Position numbers and translations under genes: made by a program. DNA of 36,010 bases from Flavobacteriaceae bacterium. GTDB lineage: Bacteria > Bacteroidota > Bacteroidia > Flavobacteriales > Flavobacteriaceae. Shown here one piece after another: positions 8,373-18,000 of this stretch. The notes under the pieces are model-generated. The model did not search any database and was not told the DNA's origin. It worked only from the letters and a program-made list of their open reading frames with translations. The stretch is taken from NCBI GenBank assembly GCA_015490835.1, contig WFXA01000174.1, positions 1-36,010 on the forward strand, in the 5' to 3' direction. Within the stretch, counting starts at the first letter, position 1. Each line of letters starts with the position of its first letter.

Positions 8373-9567
8373 GATTTATAGTAAGGCTTTGGATAAAAAC
8401 CTGGAAGTATCTAGGATTATTTGTAAAATTGAAGGTAAAAAACCCGGACCTACTATTATCTTTATGGGTGGAATTCATGGTAATGAACCTTCAGGAGTTT
8501 TTGCATTGCAGCAAGTTTTTTCAGAAATAAAAAAGAAAAAAAAGGATATTTTCGGAAGTTTATTCGCTTTAAGCGGAAATCTATGGGCACTCGAAAAAGG
8601 AGTTCGTTATCAAAAAGAAGATTTAAACCGACTTTGGACAGAAGACTCCATTAAAAAGATTATTAAATCAGGCAATAACCAACTGTCGGAAGATGCCCTG
8701 CAATTAAAAGAAATCTACAAAACACTTGTTGCTATTATCGAAAATCATTCACCGCCATTTTATTTTTTCGATTTGCATACAACTTCCGGAGAAACCATTC
8801 CGTTTATAACCGTTAATGACAGCTTGTTAAACCGGAAATTCACAAAGCAATATCCGCTTCCGTTAGTGTTGGGTATCGAAGAATATTTAGAAGGTCCCTT
8901 GTTAAGTTATATCAACGAATTGGGTTATGTCGCATTTGGGTATGAAGCCGGACAGCACGATGCGCTTTCTGCAATTGAAAACCACGTGGCATTTATTTAT
9001 CTATCTCTGTATTTTTCGGGAGTGTTTAAAGAAAAAGACCCTGCGTTTTATCAATATTTTGAAGTGCTTGCAAAATCGTCCATTCATCGTATTCATTTTT
9101 ACGAAATATTTTTTAGGTATCAAATTTTACCTAGAGAACATTTTAAAATGCAACCCGGATTTGTAAATTTTCAACCCGTAAAAAAAGATCAAGTAGTCGC
9201 TTTTTCAAATAATAAAAAAATAAAAGCAATAAAAACCGGTAAATTATTTATGCCTTTGTATCAAGGGCAAGGCGAAGACGGATTTTTCCTTATTAAGAGA
9301 GTTCCTAAAATCTTTTTAAAAATTTCATCGGTATTAAGAAGAGTTAGATTTGATAAGTTGTTACCCTTACTTCCGGGAGTTTCTTGGGCATCCGGAACTA
9401 AAAATGCGCTTTTGGTCAATAAAAAAATAGCTTGGCTTTTTGCCAGAGAATTTTTCCACTTATTAGGCTATCGGAGCAAACAAGTTAATAAAACGCATTT
9501 GCTTGTAAAAAATAGGGAAGAAGCAGCAAAATATGAAGATTATAAAAACGAAAAATGGCTGAATTGA
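8365..9567 (+). CDS. Succinylglutamate desuccinylase/aspartoacylase-family zinc hydrolase
   Basis: The protein belongs to the M14-like AstE/AspA family, which hydrolyses N-acyl amino acids. MGGIHGNEPSG supplies zinc ligands H38 and E41, YFFDLHTTSGE supplies H138, and GYEAGQHD supplies the probable catalytic E194. At 400 residues it is longer than AstE (about 320), with a C-terminal extension of about 130 residues of unknown role. The start ATGCG at 8365 overlaps the ligase stop. Pairing a bond-forming ligase with a bond-breaking amidohydrolase suggests turnover of one shared amide-linked metabolite, but its identity cannot be read from sequence. The arginine succinyltransferase genes that would mark a true astE locus are absent nearby. 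Confidence 0.83.
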   Translation: MRKIYSKALDKNLEVSRIICKIEGKKPGPTIIFMGGIHGNEPSGVFALQQVFSEIKKKKKDIFGSLFALSGNLWALEKGVRYQKEDLNRLWTEDSIKKIIKSGNNQLSEDALQLKEIYKTLVAIIENHSPPFYFFDLHTTSGETIPFITVNDSLLNRKFTKQYPLPLVLGIEEYLEGPLLSYINELGYVAFGYEAGQHDALSAIENHVAFIYLSLYFSGVFKEKDPAFYQYFEVLAKSSIHRIHFYEIFFRYQILPREHFKMQPGFVNFQPVKKDQVVAFSNNKKIKAIKTGKLFMPLYQGQGEDGFFLIKRVPKIFLKISSVLRRVRFDKLLPLLPGVSWASGTKNALLVNKKIAWLFAREFFHLLGYRSKQVNKTHLLVKNREEAAKYEDYKNEKWLN

Positions 9568-9684
9568 CTTCTTAAAACTTTTATTTAGTCTGTCTGAAAG
9601 ATTAAAACCGGTACGGTCTTATTCAATGAAACATCAAAAGTAATTTAGCTTTGCTATGAGTTACCAAAACAGCAAATAGGAAAC

Positions 9685-9715
9685 TTTGTTTGGCGTGAAA
9701 ATTGATGTATCTTTA
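9685..9715 (+). promoter_or_regulatory. Promoter of the secreted amidotransferase-fold gene
   Basis: TTTG (9685-9688), 19 bases, then TATCTTTA (9708-9715), one base off TAnnTTTG. The ATG at 9720 lies only 4 bases past the box, so the transcript could be leaderless or nearly so. The ATG at 9702 would be inside the promoter. Confidence 0.45.
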
Positions 9716-9719
9716 CATT

Positions 9720-10976
9720 ATGAAACGCATTTTTTTATTCCTCTTACTACTAATTGCATTACAAGCTAAAGCATCTTATATTTTAGTACCTATGGATGCC
9801 GAAACCCAAAAAGAACACCTAAAAGCCTACGGTATAACCTATTGGGTTTTAGAAAAACACCTTAAAGTAAAATGGTTACTTAACTATAGAGGCGGCTCGT
9901 TTTTATTACCAGATTCTGAAGAAATTAGAAAAGAATGTCAGATTAGAGGCGTTTCATTTGAAGTACTTTCCAACGCTAAAACCGAAGAAATTTTAAATGA
10001 AATTAGTAGTCCGTCACAAAATATGGAAGCCGTCGTACTTGAAAAAGCACCGCGTATTGCCGTGTACGCTCCTCCAACAAATCAACCTTGGGATGATGCC
10101 GTTACGATGGTTTTAACCTACGCCGAAATACCTTATACCGTTATTTATGACGAAGAAGTGTTAAGCGACCAACTTTTGCTTTACGATTGGTTGCACCTGC
10201 ACCATGAAGATTTTACAGGGCAATACGGAAAATTTTATAGAGCGTATCGTTCGGCTCCTTGGTATATTGAAAATAAAAAAAATGCCGAAGCATTGGCAAC
10301 CAAACTGGGTTATCAAAAAGTTTCTGAGGAAAAAAGAGATGTAGCTTTAAAAATTAGAGATTACGTAATAGGAGGAGGATTTATGTTCGCTATGTGCAGT
10401 GCTACCGATAGTTTTGATATTGCTCTTGCCGCAGAAGGAGTAGATATTTGCGAAACCATGTTTGATGGCGATCCCAGCGAACCCAATTACCAAAGCAAAA
10501 TAGATTATAACAAAACCTTTGCATTTACCAATTTTATTTTGGAGAGAAACCCGATGGTTTACGAATTTTCTTCGATAGATATGACCACCAAACGTAAAAT
10601 TAGAAAAGAAGTAGATTATTTTAGTTTAATGGATTATTCGGCTAAGTGGGATCCAATACCTTGTATGCTGGTACAAAATCATACGGCTTTGGTAAAAGGT
10701 TTTATGGGGCAAACAACAGCTTTTGCAAGAGACCAGATTAAAGCCAATGTATTAGTGATGGGAGAAAACAAAGCCAACGGAGAAGCACGCTATATTCACG
10801 GAATCAAAGGAAAGGGTTTCTACACATTCTATGCCGGTCATGACCCAGAAGATTACCAACACCGAGTAGGAGATGCCAAAACCGAATTAGCACTGCACCC
10901 TAATTCTCCCGGTTACAGACTCATTTTAAATAACGTGTTGTTTCCGGCTGCTAAAAAGAAAAAGAAAAAAACGTAA
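9720..10976 (+). CDS. Secreted protein of the flavobacterial 'asparagine synthetase B' family (name doubtful)
   Basis: From 9720 it opens MKRIFLFLLLLIALQAKAS, a clear signal peptide, so the protein is exported. Databases commonly label close flavobacterial relatives asparagine synthetase B, but neither hallmark of AsnB is present: there is no N-terminal cysteine nucleophile and no ATP-pyrophosphatase domain. Instead RIAVYAPP...PWDDAVTMVL...YTVIYDEEVL (about residues 108-150) and GGGFMFAMCSATDSFD (about 218-233) look like a class I glutamine-amidotransferase or ThuA-type fold with a cysteine at a nucleophile-elbow-like position. Conserved-looking histidine patches are LHLHHEDF, RYIHGIKGKGFYTFYAGHDPEDYQHR. 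The C-terminus is a lysine run. Function unknown. It is convergent with the lipoprotein gene across a hairpin. Confidence 0.75.
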   Translation: MKRIFLFLLLLIALQAKASYILVPMDAETQKEHLKAYGITYWVLEKHLKVKWLLNYRGGSFLLPDSEEIRKECQIRGVSFEVLSNAKTEEILNEISSPSQNMEAVVLEKAPRIAVYAPPTNQPWDDAVTMVLTYAEIPYTVIYDEEVLSDQLLLYDWLHLHHEDFTGQYGKFYRAYRSAPWYIENKKNAEALATKLGYQKVSEEKRDVALKIRDYVIGGGFMFAMCSATDSFDIALAAEGVDICETMFDGDPSEPNYQSKIDYNKTFAFTNFILERNPMVYEFSSIDMTTKRKIRKEVDYFSLMDYSAKWDPIPCMLVQNHTALVKGFMGQTTAFARDQIKANVLVMGENKANGEARYIHGIKGKGFYTFYAGHDPEDYQHRVGDAKTELALHPNSPGYRLILNNVLFPAAKKKKKKT

Positions 10977-10992
10977 TGTTATGGTATAAAAA

Positions 10993-11031
10993 AATCTATC
11001 CTACAAAAGTTAATAATTTGCAAGATAGATT
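10993..11031. terminator. Hairpin between convergent genes
   Basis: AATCTATC (10993-11000) and GATAGATT (11024-11031) are perfect 8-base arms with a 23-base loop, preceded by a run of A and followed by GGTTTCTTC. The position between two converging stops suits a bidirectional terminator, but the long loop makes it weak. Confidence 0.4.
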
Positions 11032-11052
11032 GGTTTCTTCCGGTAATTACAA

Positions 11053-12237
11053 TTACAGAGAGTTGTTATCGTTTAAAATACGTTTTAATTGCTCTTTAAT
11101 AGTTTCCCCTGCATCATAAACCATTTGTTCGCTTCCGGGAAAGGGTACAAACTCATTTTTAATTATTTTTAAGTCGTCTTTGGTTAAGGCTTTTTTGTTG
11201 CCGGTATAGGTTGCAAAAACGTTTTCAAAAACAAATTCGGTCTCCAACGGAAAGTTATTTAACTCTCTTCCTGTTACTAAATTACGATAAATAACTTCAC
11301 CTACAACATGAGTCGCTTTGCTTTGCGTTGTTATAAGAATTTCTGCTTCAACAGTTTCAAAAATATCAATTTTTATAGGCTTTCCATTTTCATCTTTAAC
11401 AATAGTTCCATTTCTGTCTTTTTTATATTTCCATCCGGTTTTCACTTCTTTTTCTCTGTGAAACGATTTTTCAAAAATCTTTTCGGGCGAAACTTCTATT
11501 ACGCGAAAGTTTAAATCAATTCCGTATGTGTAATCTATGTTATTTTGCGGTTTACTATGGTATTCAGTCCAAAAATCATCCAACCCATAGGTATTAAAAT
11601 TAAGCAAATCTTCTTCTAATCGATACGGAATTAAAATACCGCTGTAGTTATTAATAGCAACCAACACAAAATCGGTTCCTCTATAATGGGCTTCGTCTCG
11701 TAATTGTTTGGTATCCTTATAATTCGGATTAATATCGGTTAACTCGCAGAATACAGTATACGCTTTGCGATAGTCATCTTTTGTATTGTAACTCATATAA
11801 TTTTTTCCGATATCGTATAAATGTACTTCATAAACCTTTCTGGCTTGTGCAATTTCGTCGGAATAATCTTCAAATTTAAATTTGGCATTTCGGTTTAAAG
11901 AAGCAATAGCAAGTGGAAGCAACGGACGAATTAAATCCTGTCTGTTTCGTAATTGAATATACGTGTAATAAATCTCACGTGGTGCATCCGGATTATCGCT
12001 TTTTTGAAAATACTTAATGTTTCGCTTGTCTTTATCAACTGCTTTTTTGTAAGCTTCTTCCAACAACACAATGTGTTCATCTGCTTTAGAAGAGTGCGAA
12101 TTTTTTTGTAATTTTTTTACTGCTAATTCAATAGCCGTATCGTAATTTCCTTGTGCAATAAAACGTTGGTTTCGTTTTACGCTGTTACAAGAAACAAAAA
12201 GTAAAGCAACGAGTAGTAAGGGTGTAATTTTCTTCAT
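11053..12237 (-). CDS. Lipoprotein of unknown function with TPR-like N-terminal part
   Basis: The protein begins MKKITPLLLVALLFVSC, a lipoprotein signal whose cysteine would be lipidated. Right after it come helical repeats of tetratricopeptide type (FIAQGNYDTAIELAVKKLQK, then KDDYRKAYTVFCELTDINPNYKDTKQL near residues 150-175). The C-terminal half (about 195-390) is mainly predicted beta strand with no motif I recognise. It could be an outer-membrane or periplasmic assembly factor. I chose the ATG at 12237; one three codons upstream (12246) is also possible. It follows fahA on the same strand with a short gap of about 50 bases, so they may share a transcript, though no functional link is obvious. 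Confidence 0.8.
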   Translation of the reverse strand: MKKITPLLLVALLFVSCNSVKRNQRFIAQGNYDTAIELAVKKLQKNSHSSKADEHIVLLEEAYKKAVDKDKRNIKYFQKSDNPDAPREIYYTYIQLRNRQDLIRPLLPLAIASLNRNAKFKFEDYSDEIAQARKVYEVHLYDIGKNYMSYNTKDDYRKAYTVFCELTDINPNYKDTKQLRDEAHYRGTDFVLVAINNYSGILIPYRLEEDLLNFNTYGLDDFWTEYHSKPQNNIDYTYGIDLNFRVIEVSPEKIFEKSFHREKEVKTGWKYKKDRNGTIVKDENGKPIKIDIFETVEAEILITTQSKATHVVGEVIYRNLVTGRELNNFPLETEFVFENVFATYTGNKKALTKDDLKIIKNEFVPFPGSEQMVYDAGETIKEQLKRILNDNNSL

Positions 12238-12287
12238 AATCTTCAAGCATTGGTTTGGTTAGTTAAATACAAGTGTTGTGCCAAAAA

Positions 12288-13565
12288 TTATTGGAGTGCG
12301 GGTAATACTTTCCCGCTACATTCACCAAATCCAATTCTTAGACCGTCTTTTTCGCAATGCGCACGCATAATTACGGTATCTCCGTCTTGAATAAATTTCC
12401 GGGTAGTTCCGTCCTTGAGTGTAACAGGATTTTGACCACGCCAAGTGAGTTCCAGCATCGAACCGTAACTGTCTTTTGTAGGTCCCGAAATAGTACCGCT
12501 TCCCATCATATCGCCCGAACGTAAATTACAGCCATTTACCGTGTGATGTGTGAGTTGCTGTGCCATAGACCAATACATATATTTAAAATTGCTGTTTGCC
12601 AATGTGGTTTCTTCTCCATTTTCAGGTTTAATACCAACTTGTAATTGGATATCAAAATTCTTTTTTCCGCTTTGCTGTAAATAAGGTAGCGGTTGTGGTT
12701 CTTGTTTAGGTCCTTCGGTTCTAAAAGGCTCTAAGGCGTCTAATGTTACAATCCATGGCGAAATAGTTGAAGCAAAGTTTTTACCCAAAAACGGTCCAAG
12801 CGGCACATATTCCCAAGCTTGAATATCTCTTGCGCTCCAATCGTTAAAAAGGACTAATCCGAAAATATAATCTTCTGCCTCTTCAATTGGCACTCGATGA
12901 CCTAAAACATTAGCATCGGTAGTGATAAAAGCCATTTCTAATTCAAAGTCCAATAATTTGGTAGCACCAAATCCGGGAATACCATCTTCGCCGGGTTTGG
13001 TTTGTCCAACCGGACGATAAATGGGAGTGCCCGAAGGAACAATAGACGAGCTTCTTCCGTGGTAGCCAATTGGTATGTGCAACCAGTTAGGCAATAGTGC
13101 ATTATTCGGGTCTCTAAATAACGAACCTACATTGGTAGCATGTTCTTTACTGGCATAAAAATCGGTGTAATCGCCTACATCTACCGGAAGTTGCATTTCA
13201 ATTTCATCTAGTGTAAAAAGAATTTGTTTTTTATGAGCTTCGTTATCTCTTAATTTCGGGTTGTCTTTTAAGAATATATCTGATACACGGTTACGTACCA
13301 AACGCCAAGTTTTTCTTCCGTCTGCAATAAAATCGTTTAAACTGTCTTGAAGAAAAATATCGTCGGTAAGTTCGATACCTTCAAAATAACCTAGTTGATG
13401 TAAAGCACCTAAATCTATTGCGTAATCGCCAATTCGAGTACCAATGGTTATAATGTCATCTCGGGTTAAAAAAACACCAAAAGGAATGTTTTGAATAGGA
13501 AAATCGGTATTTGGTTTGGTATTTAACCAAGTTTTTCTGGTGGGGTCGTTTGCGGTTAAGGGCAT
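12288..13565 (-). CDS. fahA: Fumarylacetoacetase
   Basis: This enzyme hydrolyses 4-fumarylacetoacetate to fumarate and acetoacetate, the last step of tyrosine and phenylalanine breakdown, in the cytoplasm. The 425-residue length equals that of animal FAH. Active-site positions can be matched by spacing to the mouse enzyme: the metal ligand D135 in DYTDF, catalytic H142 in KEHATN, ligands E208 and E210 in DFELEMAF, and D242 in NDWSARD. IGYHGRSSSIVPSGTPI and GSGTISGPTKDSYGSMLEL are also typical. The start at 13565 lies 75 bases after an exact -7 box. It is divergent from glyA. No other tyrosine-catabolism gene (hppD, hmgA) is in the window. Confidence 0.96.
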   Translation of the reverse strand: MPLTANDPTRKTWLNTKPNTDFPIQNIPFGVFLTRDDIITIGTRIGDYAIDLGALHQLGYFEGIELTDDIFLQDSLNDFIADGRKTWRLVRNRVSDIFLKDNPKLRDNEAHKKQILFTLDEIEMQLPVDVGDYTDFYASKEHATNVGSLFRDPNNALLPNWLHIPIGYHGRSSSIVPSGTPIYRPVGQTKPGEDGIPGFGATKLLDFELEMAFITTDANVLGHRVPIEEAEDYIFGLVLFNDWSARDIQAWEYVPLGPFLGKNFASTISPWIVTLDALEPFRTEGPKQEPQPLPYLQQSGKKNFDIQLQVGIKPENGEETTLANSNFKYMYWSMAQQLTHHTVNGCNLRSGDMMGSGTISGPTKDSYGSMLELTWRGQNPVTLKDGTTRKFIQDGDTVIMRAHCEKDGLRIGFGECSGKVLPALQ

Positions 13566-13639
13566 AATTTCTTGTTTTAATAGGTTATGGGTTTTCTGTG
13601 AAAACCAAAAATTATATAACTGGCTAACTTTTTCGACTT

Positions 13640-13647
13640 CAAATATA
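13640..13647 (-). promoter_or_regulatory. -7 box of fahA
   Basis: On the minus strand TATATTTG is an exact TAnnTTTG match 75 bases before the fahA start. It lies 33 bases from the opposing glyA -7 box, so the two promoters face away from each other in one compact region. Confidence 0.5.
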
Positions 13648-13653
13648 GGATTT

Positions 13654-13687
13654 TTGTTTATCTAACCGAATGGTTTTACTATTTTTG
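13654..13687 (+). promoter_or_regulatory. Promoter of glyA
   Basis: TTG (13654-13656), 23 bases, then TATTTTTG (13680-13687), an exact TAnnTTTG. It overlaps the in-frame ATG at 13670, arguing that glyA really starts at 13715. Confidence 0.5.
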
Positions 13688-13714
13688 GCATTAATTATTT
13701 TAAATCTTTTTACT

Positions 13715-14992
13715 ATGCACCGTGACCAACAAATTTTTGAACTTATTAATGAAGAAGAACAACGTCAAATGAACGGACTGGAACTTATTGCTTCAGAGAA
13801 TTTTGTAAGCAACCAAGTGCGAGAAGCTGCCGGTTCTGTTTTAACCAACAAATATGCCGAAGGTTATCCGAGAAAAAGATATTACGGCGGGTGCGAAATA
13901 GTGGACGAGGTAGAGCAAATAGCCATAGATCGAGCCAAAGAGCTATTTGGAGCCGAATATGCAAACGTACAACCGCATAGTGGTTCGCAAGCTAATAGCG
14001 CTGTGTTTTTTGCTTGTTTAAAACCGGGCGATACATTTTTGGGTTTCGATTTATCACACGGAGGTCATCTAACACACGGTTCGCCTGTAAATTTTTCCGG
14101 CACATTGTACAAGCCTGTGTTTTACGGCGTAGATAAATATACCGGTGTGTTGGATTACAACAAAATTGAAGACATTGCCAAAAAAGAAAAACCCAAGATG
14201 ATAATTGCCGGCGCATCGGCTTACTCAAGAGAGATAGACTATCAAACTTTTAGAGAAATTGCCGATAGAGTAGGTGCCATTTTAATGGCAGACATTGCAC
14301 ATCCTGCCGGTTTAATTGCCAAAGGAATTTTACAAGATCCCATTCCGCATTGTCACGTAGTTACCACCACAACTCATAAAACCCTTCGGGGTCCTCGCGG
14401 CGGAATGATTTTAATAGGAAAAGATTTTGAAAATCCTTTTGGGAAAAAACTTAAAAACGGAAATTTAAAGAAAATGTCTTCTTTAATTAACAGTGCTATT
14501 TTTCCGGGCAACCAAGGAGGACCTTTAGAACATATTATTGCCGCCAAAGCCATTGCATTTGGTGAAGCGTTAACCGATGATTTTCTACACTATATGGTTC
14601 AAGTAAAGAAAAATGCAGCTGCTATGGCAAAAGCATTTGTAAAGAAAGAGTATCATATTATTTCGGGCGGAACCGATAACCATATGATGCTAATAGACTT
14701 GCGAAACAAAAATATTACCGGAAAACAAGCCGAACAAGCCCTTGTGCAAGCCGATATTACAGTAAACAAAAACATGGTTCCGTTTGATACCCAATCGCCT
14801 TTTGTTACCAGTGGCATACGTGTAGGAACTCCGGCAGTTACCACACGCGGATTAAAAGAAGAAGACATGGAAACAATTGTTTATATGATTGATGAAGTTA
14901 TTAATCATCCCGATAATCCGGTGGTATTACAAAACGTTTCCAAACGTGTTCGTAAAATGATGCACGCTCGACCGCTTTTTGTGAGCGAATAG
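13715..14992 (+). CDS. glyA: Serine hydroxymethyltransferase
   Basis: The PLP enzyme interconverts serine and glycine while loading one-carbon units on tetrahydrofolate. From the ATG at 13715 it is 425 residues, normal for the family. Signature stretches are [13 protein letters not shown] near residues 20-32, [42 protein letters not shown] and [16 protein letters not shown], where K222 is the PLP-binding lysine. A longer start at 13670 would add a 15-residue hydrophobic stretch foreign to this cytoplasmic enzyme and lies on top of the promoter, so I reject it. The next gene, on the same strand, has its own -7 box. Confidence 0.97.
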   Translation: MHRDQQIFELINEEEQRQMNGLELIASENFVSNQVREAAGSVLTNKYAEGYPRKRYYGGCEIVDEVEQIAIDRAKELFGAEYANVQPHSGSQANSAVFFACLKPGDTFLGFDLSHGGHLTHGSPVNFSGTLYKPVFYGVDKYTGVLDYNKIEDIAKKEKPKMIIAGASAYSREIDYQTFREIADRVGAILMADIAHPAGLIAKGILQDPIPHCHVVTTTTHKTLRGPRGGMILIGKDFENPFGKKLKNGNLKKMSSLINSAIFPGNQGGPLEHIIAAKAIAFGEALTDDFLHYMVQVKKNAAAMAKAFVKKEYHIISGGTDNHMMLIDLRNKNITGKQAEQALVQADITVNKNMVPFDTQSPFVTSGIRVGTPAVTTRGLKEEDMETIVYMIDEVINHPDNPVVLQNVSKRVRKMMHARPLFVSE

Positions 14993-15033
14993 ATTTTAAC
15001 CAAATTTAATAATCCATTCTTCTAACGAAACAC

Positions 15034-15041
15034 TACTTTTG
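15034..15041 (+). promoter_or_regulatory. -7 box of the ResB-CcsA gene
   Basis: TACTTTTG is an exact TAnnTTTG match 18 bases before the ATG at 15060. No good TTG stands at -33. Confidence 0.45.
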
Positions 15042-15059
15042 CAAATCAATTATTAAGTG

Positions 15060-18000
15060 ATGCTAAAAAAACTTGCAACTTTTCTTTTTTCTACCCGTTT
15101 AACGGCTGTTTTGTTTATTGTTTTTGCCATAGCAATGGCTACAGGAACGCTTTTAGATGCTTCGGCAGAAACATCTCCCACTCCTTATACAAAAGAGCTT
15201 ATCTATGATGCTTGGTGGTTTGAGGTAATTATGCTTTTGTTTATGATTAACTTTATAGGTAACATTTCGAGATACCAACTTTTTAAAAAAGAAAAATGGG
15301 CAACACTCTTGCTACATCTGGCTTTCATTCTCATTATTTTTGGAGCTTTTATTACCCGGTACATTAGTTATGAAGGAGCCATGCACATTAGAGAAGGTGC
15401 AACAGAAAATAAAATACTTTCTTCCGAAACATATATCACCGCTTTTATAGATGGCGATTATGAAGTAAACGGTGTAAAACAACGCCGTGTTATTGCACCT
15501 GAAAAAGTTAGGTTAAGCAACAGATTAAATAACCATTTTACTATTAAAACCGATTATAAGGGAAAACCGGTAACCATCAAATTTAAAGAATTTATAAAAA
15601 ATGCCAAAGAAGGCATTATCCCTTCAAATGAAGGAGAGGAGTATTTAAAAATTGTAGAATCCGGTACCGGAAAACGAGAAGAACATTGGTTAAAATCAGG
15701 CGAAATACAAAACATACACAACGTACTATTTGCATTAAACAAACCCACCAACGGCGCAATTAACTTAATAACTGAAGGGGATAATTACACTATTAAAGCT
15801 CCATTTTCCGGAAATTATATTATTATGGCAAACCAAACCAAAGGTAGTGTCGTGGCAGATAGTTTACAACCCTTTCATCTCCGGTCTTTGTACCAATTAG
15901 GAGGCATGTCCTTTGTCGTTCCGGAACCTGTAATTAAAGGAAAATACGGTGTTATAAAAGCTCATAGAAAAGAAAAAACCAATCAAGATGCTGTATTGGT
16001 TACGGTACAATCCGGTAACAAAGAAAAAGACATCTGGTTGTTTGGAGGTAAAGGAACCGCTCCGGCTATGCAAAAAGTTACTTTAAACGGTTTAGATATT
16101 TATGTGGGCTATGGCTCTAAAGAAATAGAACTTCCGTTTAGCATTACCCTAAACGATTTTATTGCCGAAAAATATCCCGGAACGCAACGCGGATTTTCTT
16201 CTTTTAAAAGCAAAATAACTGTAAATAAACCCAATAAAGAATTTTACGATTACGATATTTATATGAACCACGTTTTAGACGAAAGCGGTTACCGGTTTTT
16301 TCAATCGGGATTCGACCCCGATGAAAAAGGAACCATTTTAAGTGTAAATCATGATTTTTGGGGAACCTGGATTACTTATATTGGTTACACCTTATTGTAT
16401 ATAGGATTACTGGGTATTTTATTTACACCAAATACCCGATTTGGATCGTTAAAAAAACAATTAAAAAAACTACATAGTAAACATTCAAAAATAACCACGC
16501 TATTACTTTTGTTTATTTCGTTTTCTGCAATGGCACAAGAAAATGCTTCACACCAAACATTTTCAAAATCGCAAATAGACTCGCTAATACAAGCAAATGC
16601 CGTCGATAAATCACACGCTTTAAAGTTTGCACAACTCGTTATTCAAGATAACGGGAGGATGAAACCGGTAAATACTTTTGCCAGTGAGTTATTACGAAAA
16701 ATAAGCCATAAAACTCATTACCAAGGCTTAGATGCCAATCAGGTATTCCTTTCGATGACTGAATTTCCCAGACTTTGGGTTGAAGCACCTATAATTTATT
16801 TAAAAAGAGGAAACGATAGTATTCGAAAAATTATAGGAGTTCCTGTGGATAGAAAGGAAATAGCTTTAATAGATTTATTTGATGAAAAAGGCAATTACAA
16901 ACTCGAACCTTATCTTGAAAATGCAACACGAACCACAAACCCCAATCAGTTTCAAAAAGATTTTATAAAAACACACGAAAACTTTTATTTACTGAACCAA
17001 GCATTAAGCGGAAGCATTTTAAAGGTGTTTCCTATTCCTAATGACCCTTCCAATAAATGGATTTCCTATCCCGAATTAAGCGAAGCAAACATTAAAGGAA
17101 ACGACTCCTTGTACGTTAAAAATATCTTGCCAATGTATTTTGAAACACTAAAGCAAGCAAGAAAAACCAACGATTATTCGCAGGCAGATAAACTATTGGA
17201 AAGCATTACGGCTTTTCAGAAAAAATTCGGAAGTAAAGTACTTCCTTCCGAAAATAAAATAAAAGCAGAAATACTTTATAACAAAGCCGATATCTTTAAC
17301 AGGATGTACAAATTTTTTACCTTAATAGGTGTTTTGATGTTTATCTTTGTTATTCTGCAAATATTTTATGATAATAAGTTACTAAATTTTCTTGTAAATG
17401 TATGTAAATATCTCATTTGGATTTCGTTAATTATTCTTACTGCCGGACTTATGTTACGATGGTATGTTAGTGGGCACGCACCTTGGAGTGATGCGTATGA
17501 AAGCATTGTTTATGTAGGTTGGGCAACCGTATTATTCGGATTGGTTTTGGGAAGAAAAAGCGCATTAACTATTGCATCTACAGCATTTGTTGCGGCGATT
17601 GTTTTTTGGGTGGCACATCAAAACTGGATAGATCCTTCTATTGCAAATCTGCAGCCGGTTTTAAATAGCTACTGGCTAATGATTCATGTAGCAATTATCG
17701 TAGCCAGCTACGGACCATTTACATTAGGAATGATACTAGGTGCCACGGTTTTATTATTAATGATTTTAACCAACTCGAAGAATAGACAAAAGATGAACCT
17801 TCATGTAAAAGAGTTGCTCATTATAACAGAGATGGCATTAATAGTAGGTTTGGTGCTGTTAACTATAGGAAATTTCCTTGGAGGACAATGGGCTAACGAA
17901 AGTTGGGGACGTTATTGGGGTTGGGATCCTAAAGAAACTTGGGCACTTATAAGTATTATGGTTTATGCATTTGTAGTGCATATGCGATTGGTTCCCGGAC

